In this document: piece after piece, positions 26,401-39,222 of the stretch
Numbering within the stretch: position 1 is the stretch's first letter
Layout: each line of letters opens with the position of its first letter
NCBI GenBank assembly: GCA_018857735.1
Contig: JABMCL010000732.1
Span: 352,501-416,500, forward strand
Direction of reading: 5' to 3'
Length of the DNA stretch: 64,000 bases
Source of the DNA: Alviniconcha marisindica
Taxonomy: Eukaryota; Mollusca; Gastropoda; Provannidae
The notes under the pieces: generated by a model
The model's database searches: none
What the model saw: only the letters and a program-made list of their open reading frames with translations
What the model was told of the DNA's origin: nothing
Program-made: the position numbers and the translations under genes

Positions 26401-27360
26401 CAAATGTATGATAATTCTGCATAAGATATATACATACGTAGAAGGAAAAAAAAGTGTTTAAACAAAATACAATTATAGCTGAAACAAGTTAATAAGAACA
26501 AGATAACATATGCATGCGTGCGTGCATGCGTGTGTGCAGGCCAGCATGTAGGCATATGTTATCTTGCTGGCCCGCATGCACGCACGCATGCACACACACA
26601 CATAGAGAGAGAGTGGCATGCATTTTTGAAAAGGTGAATGTTGGGTGAATGTCGCAACTAGGCTTGGCTTTGGAGACAGGGTTGAATGTCTGGTCCTTAG
26701 ATGAGGCTGCTCGCAGCATGTGTGCATCAAGTAATTCAGACAGTGTACTGGTTCCGTTTTGCAGAAGACATCCTACAAGCTGACAGTGATGGCCAAGGAC
26801 AAGGGTACGCCTCCGCTCAACAGCACGGCGTCGGTGACCATCAAGGTAGCGGTGGGCACCAGCAGCCCCCCCACCTGGGACCAGAACTACGACAGCATGT
26901 ACTACAGCGTTTCGGAGACGGACGTTTCGGCCAGGATCGCCACCATGAAGTGCAACTCCAACATCGAGGATGATCGGGTGGAGTTTCAGATCATCGGGGA
27001 GGATGGCAGCAGCAGCCAGTCAACGGGCACCTTCTCCATCAGCTACGTGGGCAACACGCTTTATCTCAACGTGGACGGCAAGCTGGACTATGAGAAGATC
27101 AGCAGCTACACTGTGCGACTCCGATGTCTTGTAAGCACTGCGCTGGTTTCTTTTATGTGTGGGGAGGAGTGAATATGGGGGAATGGGGGGAGGGGGGGGG
27201 GGGGGGGATGTGTGCATGTGGGGTTTATTTCTCTGTGTGTTGCTTCTTTCACACAAGCATACATAATAATAATAAAGAGGATTTCTAGGGTGTCCATCTA
27301 CCGCGCAAGGTTGGAGCACAGGGCGCTTTACAATAACACTAACAGCATGCACGCATGTAT

Positions 27361-27409
<49 letters not shown>

Positions 27410-30400
27410 CTTACATGTCGGACGGGAAGATAGGCACAGAAAACATGTCCTGACTCAAAAAGCAAAAAAACTTTCAAAAGAAACTGTGAACACTAGCAGC
27501 GGTATGACTGCCACCACCAGCAACAACAGCAGCGCCTACCACAGACATTAATCAAACAGACAGGTAGCTGTGTATAACTCTCCCCATCACTGACGCGCTG
27601 TGTGATGTCTGTTTCAGAACTTTGGCCCCGTCACCCTGCAGAAAGAGGTCAACCCCACCATAAAGCTGATAGACAAGAACGACGAGCTGCCCTACTTCAT
27701 GGGGACCAACCGCCAAGGACGCTACCCGGGGAGCGTGCCTGAAAATCTGGAACCAGGCCAAGATGTCATCACCATCACTGGCGCGGACAAAGATGTTGAT
27801 GAGAGATTCAGCAATGTGAGTGGATGAGCAAAGACACAGAATTAAGACTGGTGTTTTTTAAATAAGTTTTTTAAGATTGATGTTTTTGAAGTAAACGTTA
27901 TGTGGGTCTGTGATCATGGGTTGTCTGTGACAAAAACCCCACGAACATCCCAAAAGCAAAGAAAACTGCCCCTGTTTTGGTTGCTGCTGTCTTTAAGATT
28001 GTCTTCATTTTGTTGTCTTCATTGTTGTTGCCATCTAGAGGACCATCTTGTCTTTATTTGACTTGGAAGATTGTGTTTATTTTGTTGTCTTCATTGTTGC
28101 CATCTAGAAAACCATCTTTGTCTTTGTTTGACTTGGAAGATTGTGTTTATTTTGTTGTCTTCATTGTTGCCATCTAGAGGACCATCTTTGTCTTTGTTTG
28201 ACTTGGAAGATTGTGTTTATTTTGTTGCCTTCATTGTTGCCATCTAGAAAACCATCTTTGTCTTTGTTTGACTTGGAAGATTGTGTTTATTTTGTTGCCT
28301 TCATTGTTGTTGCCATCTAGAGGACCATCTTTGTCTTTATTTGACTTGGAAGATTGTGTTTATTTTGTTGTCTTCATTGTTGCCATCTAGAGGACCATCT
28401 TTGTCTTTATTTGACTTGGAAGCTACTGCTTACATAGCCAGCATGTTTGTGACCTGGGAGCTGTGTTTGACTGTGTGATTGCAGCTAACATTTTCCCTGG
28501 AGCGGCCCAACAACGATTTTGAGATAGTGCCAGGGCCCACCCGCAACACAGCCATTGTCCGCACCAAGTCCACCTTTGACCGGGAGACCAAGAGCTACTA
28601 TGACCTGACTGTCATTGCCAAGGATGGTGCAAAGTCGGACAGACCCGGTCACATGCCCCCCAACACACCAAACAGTGGTGGGTACTGGTGCACACATGTA
28701 CTCTCCAGTAATATACGTGTGTGAGCAAGTGCTGTGTGAGTGTGTGGCGGGGGGGGGGGGGGGGGGGGGGGGGAGTCGATTTTTGGATTATAACATTCCA
28801 TCAACTACACAGGGTTCCTGCATGCATGTCAGCGAGTATTGTGTGAGGGGGTGTGGGTGTTTTTTGTGGGTGTGTGGGTGGGGGAGTGAGTGAGAGAGCT
28901 GTTTTTTGGATTATAACATTCCATCAACTGCACGGGGTGCTCATGAGTCATATACACATGTCAGCGAGTGCTGTGTGAGTGTGTGTGTGGTTTTTGGGGG
29001 GGTGGGGTGGGAGTGGGGGGAGTGAGTGAGAGAGATGTTTTTTGGATTATGACATTCCATCAACTGCATGGGGTTCCCATATGCATGTTAGTGAGTGTTG
29101 TGTGAGTGTGTGTGTGGGTGTTTTTTGTGTGTGGGTGAGTGAGAGAGTTGAATTTTGGATTATATCATTCCATCAGCTGCACAGGGTTCCCATATACGCT
29201 TGTTGGCAAGTGCTGTGTGAGTGTGTGGGGGTTTTTTTTGGGGGGTGGGGGAGTGAGTGAGAGAGCTGTCTTTTTGATTATAACATTCCATCAACTGCAC
29301 GGGGTTCCCATATGCATGTTAGTGAGTGGTGTTTTTTTTTTGGGGGGGGTGTGGGGTGGGAGTGGAGGAGTGAGTGAGAGAGCTGGTTTTGGGATTATGA
29401 CATTCCATCAACTGCACGGGGGGTGCCCACTGGATGAAGGCACGCAGAGAATTTGATGTATTGAAAGAAAGTGGAGACTTCCTTTTTGTGAGCCAGTGTT
29501 TCAAAAATATTTCGTTTGATGTATGGATAGAAAGTGGAGACATTTTTGTTGTTGTGAGCCACTGTGTCAAACTGTTTCATTTTTGTGGACATGTATAATT
29601 GCGAACAATAAAGGTTTATCTGATTTGATTGATTGACCATGCTTCATTACCTTTTTTGGTGAAACTCATCCATCTTACACTCGATTGCCACATTGATGAG
29701 ATATTTTTTTGTGTATAATTGTACGTTGCTTTAAATGGACATCCCACCCTTCCCATGCTTTTTTGTTTTATTCAAATCTGACTCTTACTGTTTTGTGTGT
29801 TTTGATCTTCTTAACTTTATTCATACGTTGAAACTGATGGTGATGATAACTTATTTAACAGTTGTACATTGCTTTAAAAAAAGGCCCCCCCTCCCCACCC
29901 CCCCCCCCACCCCATGCTTTTTTGTCTTATTCAAATCTGAATCTTAACGTTTTGTGTGTTTTGATCTTTTTGGCTTATTGACGTGCTGAAACTGATGTTG
30001 GGAATAGCTTAGTATTACACTCTGTTGTCCTTGAGCAGTTCAGGTATGACTATGAGTCTTTCTGTAGGATTTCAGGTGAGATTTTTCAAAGGGGGAATTT
30101 CGGGTGGGAAATGCTGCTACTGATGATCTCTTTTTCCCTGCGGTGTTTCCAGCACGTGTGACAGTGGAGGTGTTCATCAAGGACCAGAATGACAACGCCC
30201 CCTTCTTCGAAAAACCCTTGTACAAGGTCACCGTTGCTGAGGACCAGTACATCGACACCGCCTTTGCCTTCATCAACGCTGACGATCCTGACGAAAGTAA
30301 GGGTTGCCTACCTGATTACGCCCAGATTCTAGTCGTTTGGGGAGAAGAAACTTGGTGGAACACTTTGGAAAAGCCATGCTGTCAGGGACCATCCCTCTTT

Positions 30401-33400
30401 CAGCAACACTTTTTGAAATTTTATTTTTTGTGTTTTATTGCCTGATGATTAATCTTCAAACTCCATCCCTCATTTCAGTTCAACACATGTTTTTTAAAAA
30501 CAATTTTTAATGCATGTGTTTTTGTTTTTGTTTTTGTTTTAAATGAAGGGTTTTTGCTGTTTAATGTGTGTATGTGTGTGCAGGGAAGTTTTGCTGATGC
30601 TCTGTGTGTGTGTGTGTACGTGTGTGTGTGTGTGTGTGAGTGAGAGAGTGAGTGAGAGTGTGTGTACGTGTATGTGTGTGTGTGCGCGTGCATGCATGCA
30701 TGCCTGTGTGCGTGCCTGTGTGCGTGTGTGTGTGTGTGTGTCCAGGGTTTACTGTATAGCAGACAAAGGGCTGGGGATGAGAAGAGGGAACGGAAAACAA
30801 AACAAAAACAGGGCTCAGAAAACAAAGCTGGAAACATTGCAAAAACAGAAAAACAACACCAACAGAATCATTTGATGTAAACGAGCTTACTTTATTTTCT
30901 TTGAGCTGATCTATGCCTTTCATCTTGTATCACTATGGACTTTAGAAAATTGCTTTTGTTTGTACACACACTGTGGTTTGAGCCCAGTTGCTTTGTTTGA
31001 CTGAGTGCTTTCTGTGGGTGCTTGGTACACAGTTTGACCAGTGGGTAATGGTGGGTGTATGGATCTGATGGGTATTTTCAGCTGACAAGGGTCGACTGAA
31101 CTACCTGATTGTTGCCGGCAATGCACCACTCTACAAGTTTGGCATCAAGTCAGCCACTGGGGGTCTCTTCGTGGCCAAAACCCTGGACTACGAGGCCTCG
31201 GACCGGGTAGGTTTGGGTGTGGGGCTTGGAGGGGGGCAGGGGAAGTCAAGTCAAATCAGTATGTTTTAATCATCCGTCACAGGACAATTCCACTAACTAC
31301 TAAGGCTCATTAAAAAAAAATTAAAGTAAAAAAAGGTCCTCAGAGCAATGTCAAAAGGATTAAAACTGATAATAATAAACAGACACACTGGATTTAAAAA
31401 AAGTTTGTCCCAGGCTTGTGCAGTGGACAGATGCGCTGATTAGCCTCTCACTAACTAAGCAAGCTTTGTGAGCTTGGCAATGCAACTTTTGAAGTGGGGG
31501 GTTTGCTGACTGTTAAAATTTGAAAATGCACTGCAGTCATAACAGAGGAATATTGATTGGTAAATTCTGAGAGGGTGTTTCAATACAAATGATACGTTTA
31601 TTATGTGCTGCAGTCATAACGGAGGAATATTGATTGGTAAATTCTGAGAGGGTGTTTCAATACAAATGATACGTTTATTCTTGTACGCACAGCATGTTCC
31701 CATGTCTTGTCTTGCGTTACGTTGCAGTTGTTCGAGTTGACTCTGAACGCCAGTGACGGCAAACACACGGCCTCCACCATGGTGCAGGTCACCGTGCTGG
31801 ACGCCAACGACAACGCGCCAGAGTTTGTGGACTTGCCGTTCCGCTCGGAGAATGTTCTGGTGGAGGAGGACAGGAGTGTGCTCACCAACCCCAAGCTGCT
31901 GCTCACCGTCAGTTACCCTTCTTCTCACCGTCCACGCCTCTGTGTTTATCTGCTTGCTTGCCCTGCCCTGTTATAACTGTAATGGGTGACTGGGCATGTT
32001 CTTTTTATATCTGTCGAGCCTGCTTTTCATTTCTGTGTTTGTCTGCTTGTCAGCATTTGTGTGTATGTGTGTGTGTGTGTGTTTGTCTGCTTATTAGCAT
32101 TTGTGTGTGTCTGCTTGTCAGCATTTGTGTCTGTGTGTTTGTCTGCTTATCAGCATTTGTGTGTGTCTGCTTGTCAGCATTTGTGTCTGTGTGTTTGTCT
32201 GCTTGTCAGCATTTGTGTGTGTTTGTCTGTTTGTCAGTATTTGTGTCTGTGTATTTGTCTGCTTGTCAGCATTTGTGTCTGTGTGTTTGTCTGCTTGTCA
32301 GCATTTGTGTCTGCGTGTTTGTCTGCTTGTCAGCGTTTGTGTCTGTGTGTTTGTCTGCTTGTCAGCATTTGTGTCTGTGTGTGTTTGTCTGCTTGTCAGC
32401 ATTGTGCCTACTTGTAAGCATTTGTATCTGTCTGTTTACTTGTCAATGTGTGGAAGATGTACCTGTGTGTCCTCACCCGTCCGTACCTGCTGCTTGCTGC
32501 AAGTTAGGTTGTCTTTTGTATGTAAATTCTGACTGAGTGTTGGTTAGTGCACAGAGCTCTGGCTTGGTAAAGGTGTGTCCACATGACATTCTATGGCTTG
32601 GTAAAGGTACAATCAGATGATGTTCTGTGGCTTGGTAAAGGTACATGACATTCTCTGGCTTGGTAAAGTGACACATGACATTCTCTGGCTTTGTAAAGAC
32701 ACATGTGACATTCTCTGGCTTGGCAAAGGTACACTCACATGACATTCTCTGGCTTGGTAAAGACACACATAACATTCTCTGGCTTGGTAAAGGTACACTC
32801 ACATGACATTCTCTGGCTTGGTAAAGACACATGACATTCTCTGGCTTGGTAAAGAGGCACACATAACATTCTCTGGCTTGGCAAAGGCACACTCACATGA
32901 CATTCTCAGGCTTGGTAAAGAGGCACACATAACATTCTCTGGCTTGGCAAAGGCACACTCACATGACATTCTCTGGCTTGGTAAAAAGGCACACATAACA
33001 TTCTCTGGTTTGGCAAAGGCACACTCACATGACATTCTCTGGCATGGTAAAGAGGCACACATAACATTCTCTGGCTTGGCAAAGGCACACTCACATGACA
33101 TTCTCTGGCATGGCAAAGGCACACTCACATGACATTCTCTGGCTTGGTAAAGGCACACATGACATTCTCTGGCTTGGTAAAGGCACACTCACATGACATT
33201 CTCTGGCTTGGCAAAGGCACACTCACATGACATTCTCTGGCATGGTACAGGTACACTCACATGACATTCTCTGGCATGGCAAAGACATTGTAGTCCTGGC
33301 AAGTGCTGCTCTTGCGGCTGTTGCAGAGCAGAGTTTGCTTTCAGGGGATGGATAAAGTGCCGTAGAAATGAAACAGTGAGTGGAGGCCCTTTTCGGACAT

Positions 33401-36400
33401 AGAGTCTGTTGCTCTGTGCATCAGGTGGAGGCGACGGACCGTGACACAGACCGTCGCAACAACATCAGCTACTCCCTGCAAGGCTACGGCACGGAGCCGC
33501 CCAACCAGTACTTCCACATCCACCCGGTCACAGGCCAGCTCTTTGTCGTCAAACCCCTGGACCGTGACGCACCCAACGGCCGAGCCAACTACCAGTTCAC
33601 AGTGGTGGCCAAGGATGAGCCCTCCCAACCGTGGCAGTTTGGTTACGCTACGGTGGAGGTGCTGCCGGCTGACATCAACGACAACAAGCCGACCTTCGAC
33701 CCCACCAAACTGCAGGGGTCGGTTGACGAACACTCCAAACCAGGTAAGAGATTTATCGGACATGCTCTCAAGGTTATAGTGTACATACAGTACAGGATTT
33801 TGTTGTTGCAGAAATACAGCAGGAGATGATGACTTGTTTATAGTATGGTTAGGTGTATTATCAGTTTTATAGTATGGTTAGGTGTGTTATCAATTGTGTA
33901 CTGACAGTAAATTTTTCAACAATGACCCTGTGGAAAGTGACCTGAATTTCTCTGCACAGTTATCTCTGTAATGTTTATTCTGAGAAAGATTCTCAAAGTG
34001 GACACTAATTTACAGAAGACAAGCCATTTCTTTGATGTTTGCCTGAAAAAGATTCTCAAAGTGGATGCTAATGTACCGAAGATGAGCCATTCTTTGTGCA
34101 GTTACCTCTGTGATGTTTGTCCTGAGAAAGATTCCTGAAGTGGATGCTAATGTACAGAAGATGAGCCATTTTTTGTGCAGGTACACCTGTGATGTTTGTC
34201 CGGAGAAAAATTCTGGAAGTGGATGCTAATGTACAGAAGATGCGCCAGTCTTTGTGCATGTATCTATCTCTTTGATGTTTGCCTGAGAAAGATTCTGGAA
34301 GTGGATGCTAATGTTCAGAAGATGTGCCATTCTTTGCACAGTTTGTCCTGAGTACCTTCTGTGATGTTTGTCCTGAGTACCTCTGTGATGTTTGTCCTGA
34401 GAAAGATTCCCAAAGTGGATGCTAATGTACAGAAGATGAGCCATTCTTTGCGCAGGTACCTCTGTGATGTTTGTCCTGGCTACCGACCCAGACAGGGGCA
34501 ACAATGGATCTGTTGTGTATGACATCATCAAGAACTCTGTCACCGTTGGGTCCAAGCAGGACTACTTTGTCATCGATAGGCACTCTGGCCTCATCAAAAC
34601 CAACGTTGACCCCCGTGACCTTGACCGCGAAACCATCCCCTCTTTCACCTTGGAAGTGCGAGCTAGCGATGAAGGGAAGCCACCACTGAACGCGACGGCC
34701 ACCATCACCATTTCTCTCAACGACATCAACGACCAGAAGCCCGTCTTCGACCCCAAGACCTATCGCACTGAGATGTCCGAGAATCAGAAGTCTGGGGAGG
34801 TGTTCCGCGTGGGGGCAACAGACGCGGACATGGGCAACAATGCCCAGTTGACCTACCGCCTGGCTGACCGAGACAGCAAGTTCTTCCAGGTCATCACCAT
34901 TGACAACATGGGCAGCATCCTGGTGTACGGGGTGAGTGGAGAGTTAAAGCTGCTTCACTCTTGCTTTTTTGTATGTGTACATGCATGTGTTCATGTGTGT
35001 GGTGCAACAGTTTCAGAAATGGTCCGACACTTTTTGGTTGATTCTTCAATAATTTCCGATTGCAAGACGTTATAAGCAATAATGGTTCCTGTAGAGTGTA
35101 GCTTTCCAATTTTTGGATGAATTGAGCGTAAACATGATCCAAACACATAAAAGGTTCAACAGAACACTATTTATTAGGAAAACAACAACAAATCTGTTCC
35201 CTTTTAGAACACTAGGAGACATTCTTGTTTCGGATTAGAAATCTTTTCAAATTGAGTGAAAACATGTTTATTACTTATATTTACCAGAACCATGCACTTA
35301 TTCAGGATTATGATCTGACATGAAATGCTTTCTCTGTTGTTGCACAGGAGGTGGACTATGAGCAGGCCAATCAGCAGTTCTTCAACCTGACGGTGATTGC
35401 CGAGGACCCGAACCCCCTCCACACGGCCACCGCCTACGTGGCCATCAGAGTGCGCGACTTTAACGACAACGCCCCAGCCATCAAGCCCAAGGTGCTGACC
35501 AAGGAGATCTTTGAGAGCGAGCCGCCGGGCTACCACGTCGCCGCCTTCAACGCCACTGACATGGACTCCGGGGACAACGCCAAGTTTGAGTAAGTGATGG
35601 TGGCAGCGTCTGAGCAGGCGGTGGCAAAGATGGTGGCAGGGTGATGGCAACACCTGGCGATCTAGTTTGAACATGGGGCATACTGGTGGCAAGGTTTGGC
35701 AGTGAGGGCACAGGGTTTGTAATAGAGGGTGAGGGTACAGTTTTATAATAGAGAGGGATGGGACAGTTTAGTAGAGGGGGGTGGCCGTTTGATGGTAGAG
35801 AGTGAGAGCACAGTGTGATGGTAGAGCTAGAGGGAACAGTTTGACAGTAGAGAGGGATGGGACAGTTTAGTAGAGGGGGGTGACCGTTTGATAGTAGAGA
35901 GTGAGAGCACAGTGTGATGGTAGAGATAGAGGGAACAGTTTGACAGTAGAGAGGGATGGGACAGTTTAGTAGAGGGGGGTGGCCGTTTGATAGTAGAGAG
36001 TGAGAGCACAGTGTGATGGTAGAGATAGAGGGAACAGTTTGACAGTAGAGAGGGATGGGACAGTTTAGTAGAGGGGGGTGGCCGTTTGATAGTAGAGAGT
36101 GAGAGCACAGTGTGATGGTAGAGATAGAGGGAACAGTTTGACAGTAGAGAGGGATGGGACAGTTTAGTAGAGGGGGGTGGCCGTTTGATAGTAGAGAGTG
36201 AGAGCACAGTGTGATGGTAGAGATAGAGGGAACAGTTTGACAGTAGAGAGGGATGGGACAGTTTAGTAGAGGGGGGGGCCGTTTGATAGTAGAGAGTGAG
36301 GCACAGTGTGATGGTAGAGTAGAGGGAACAGTTTGACAGTAGAGAGGGAGCACAGTTTATAGAGGGGGTGGCCGTTTGATGGTAGAGAGTGAGAGCACAG

Positions 36401-39180
36401 TGTGATGGTAGAGATAGAGGGAACAGTTTGACAGTAGAGAGGGATGGGACAGTTTGAATGGTTGATAGTAGAGAGTGGAGCACAGTTTGATGGTAGAGTA
36501 GAGGGAACAGTTTGACAGTAGAGAGGGAGCACAGTTTAGTAGAGGGGGGTGGCCGTTTGATGGTAGAGAGTGAGAGCACAGTGTGATGGTAGAGATAGAG
36601 GGAACAGTTTGACAGTAGAGAGGGATGGGACAGTTTAGTAGAGGGGGGTGGCCGTTTGATAGTAGAGAGTGAGGGCACAGTGTGATGGTAGAGATAGAGG
36701 GAACAGTTTGACAGTAGAGAGGGAGCACAGTTTAGTAGAGGGGGATGACTGACAGTAGAGTTAGAGGAAACAGTTTGATAGAGAGGGAGGACAGTTTAAC
36801 AGAGAGGAATGGCACAGTTTGATAATATAGAGAGATGGCTGTTTAGTAGAGAGGGATGGCACAGTTTGATTATAGAGAGGGATGGCACAGTTTGATTATA
36901 GACAGGGATGGAACGGTTTGATTATAGAGAGGGATGGCACAGTTTGATTGTAGAGAGGGATGGCACAGTTTGATAGTAGAGAGGGATGGCAGTTTTATAG
37001 TTACTGTGGTGTGTCATGATGTCAGGTGGTATGTCATGGTGTCAGTGATGACATTTTTGCACAGAGAAGGTGAGCTGTCATGGCAGTGAGTCTGTTGTTG
37101 CCCCAGGTTTTCCATTGACCGTCACTCGGACCCTCGACGTCACTTCAGCATTCACCCCGAGACAGGGAAGGTGACCTTGAGAAAACCTCTGGACCGGGAA
37201 ACGCAGGAGCGCCACACTGTCATCATCCGGGCAATCGACAAGGGTCAGTGCTTTGCAGATCACTACCACTCCCCTGTTCCGCACTTCTAAATTTCCTATC
37301 CGAAGCCCCCAGATCAAACTGAAAAAGTTGTCTGACTATGCTCAGATATGTCACATTTTGGTATTTTTTGTGTGTGTTGAACATTATACAGAAATAGTTC
37401 TGCAAACCAACAGCCTGACCTTTCTCTGATGTATTGTGGAGGAACCACTGAAGGGGTTTTAAGCAACATTGCCTGATTGAAAGAGTTAGGTTTCAATACT
37501 TTCACAACTGCCTTTGATCAGGCACCCCCCCCCCCCCACCCCCCACACCTCCAAAAAAGCCTGGCTATGGAAGGCTTCAGTGTTTCCATAACTGTCTGAT
37601 CAGGTGATACCCACCCTCACCCCCACCCCCACCCCCACCCACACCCCCAAAGCCTGGTTATGGAAGGTTTCAGCGTTTCCATAACCGTTTTGGCTCAGTG
37701 ATGCCCCCCCCCCCCCCCCCCCCCACCCACGCACCCCACCCCCAGCCCCAAAGCCTGGTGATGGAAGGTTTCAGTATTTCCATAACTCTTTTTGATCAGG
37801 TAATACCCCCACCCCCATCCCCCCCCCTCCCCCTCCTCCCCCCACCCCTCATCAAGCCTGGCTATGGCTGTGGGAGGTTTCAATGTTTCCACAACTGTCT
37901 TTGATCAGGTGATCCCCCTATGACTGGCTACGGAACACTGACGGTCATTGTCAAGGACATCAACGACAACTTCCCGCAGTTCCTTCACAACTACCAGCCG
38001 CAGGTGATGGAAGGCGACGACAACTTCCCCGCTGTCTTGCAGAAGGTTCTTGGGAAGGATCCGGACGCGTTTCCGTACGGGCCCCCGTTCGGTTTCGCTT
38101 CACCGCTGTGTGGGGACGGGTCTGACCGGTGTCCCTGTGACACCCGCCCCACCTGTGAATACTTCGACCTCGTCTTTGATCCAAGTGAGTGTGTTTTGCG
38201 TGTGGGTGCGGGGGGTGCGTGTGTGTGTGTTCGTGAGTGTGTGTGTGTGTGTAGGAATTGGTTTTGTGGATTGAAACTTGTGAACTTGAAAGAAGTATGC
38301 CTTTCCTCACTGTGTATATATCTCTTCCCCACTGTATATATCTCTTCCCCCACTGTGTATATCCTCTCGGGACGTTCCTCACTGTGCACTGCCGACTGAT
38401 GGTGCTGCAGGTGGGGACGGAGGGAACGGTTCAGCCACCATCTCCACCAAGGCCATCTTTGACGGGAAAGCAAGTACTACTTCTCCCCATCGTGTATATG
38501 GCTGCCCGTATATCTCCCTAGGAATTGTTTTGTGATGAACTTGTGAACTTGAAGAAGTATGCCTTTCCTCACTGTGTATATATCTCTTCCCCACTGTATA
38601 TATCTCTTCCCCCACTGTGTATATCCTCTCGGGACTTCCTCACTGTGCACTGCCGACTGATGGTGCTGCAGGTGGGGACGGAGGGAACGGTTCAGCCACC
38701 ATCTCCACCAAGGCCATCTTTGACCGGGAGAAGCAGAAGTACTACTACATCCCCATCGTGATGTGGGACATGCGGGGCAAGAACAGCTCCCAGGCCATGA
38801 CCGGGACCAACACCCTCACCGTCACCATCGCCGACATCAACGACAACAGGCCTAAGCCGGGGCACCAGGACATCTTTGTCTACAATTACAAAGGTGAGGC
38901 GCTGCTGACCAGGCTGAACTTATAATAATAATAATAATGGATACTTTGAGTGCCCAACCTGTGCAGGCCCTAAGTGCTACACATTCTTTAAATGTACCTA
39001 CTTTCGAAATTCAGTGCATACAGCACGAATACATGCATGCACACATACACACTCACGTGCACAAACAACATACACACACACACACACACACACACAGCAC
39101 ACACCACCACACACACACACACACCCCACAACACACACACACAAACTACGCACACACTACACACCCCATACAGCAACACA

Positions 39181-39222
<42 letters not shown>

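Noticed and set aside
24905..26764. Suspected hidden exon between exons 10 and 11
   Set aside because: The exon 10 donor at 24905 leaves phase 0, which joins exon 11 directly and gives a normal cadherin strand order; no extra exon is needed.
35547..36728. Minus-strand frames of 268-283 residues rich in [10 protein letters not shown]
   Set aside because: Pure translation of the 99-bp satellite of intron 19; no domain, and antisense to the gene.
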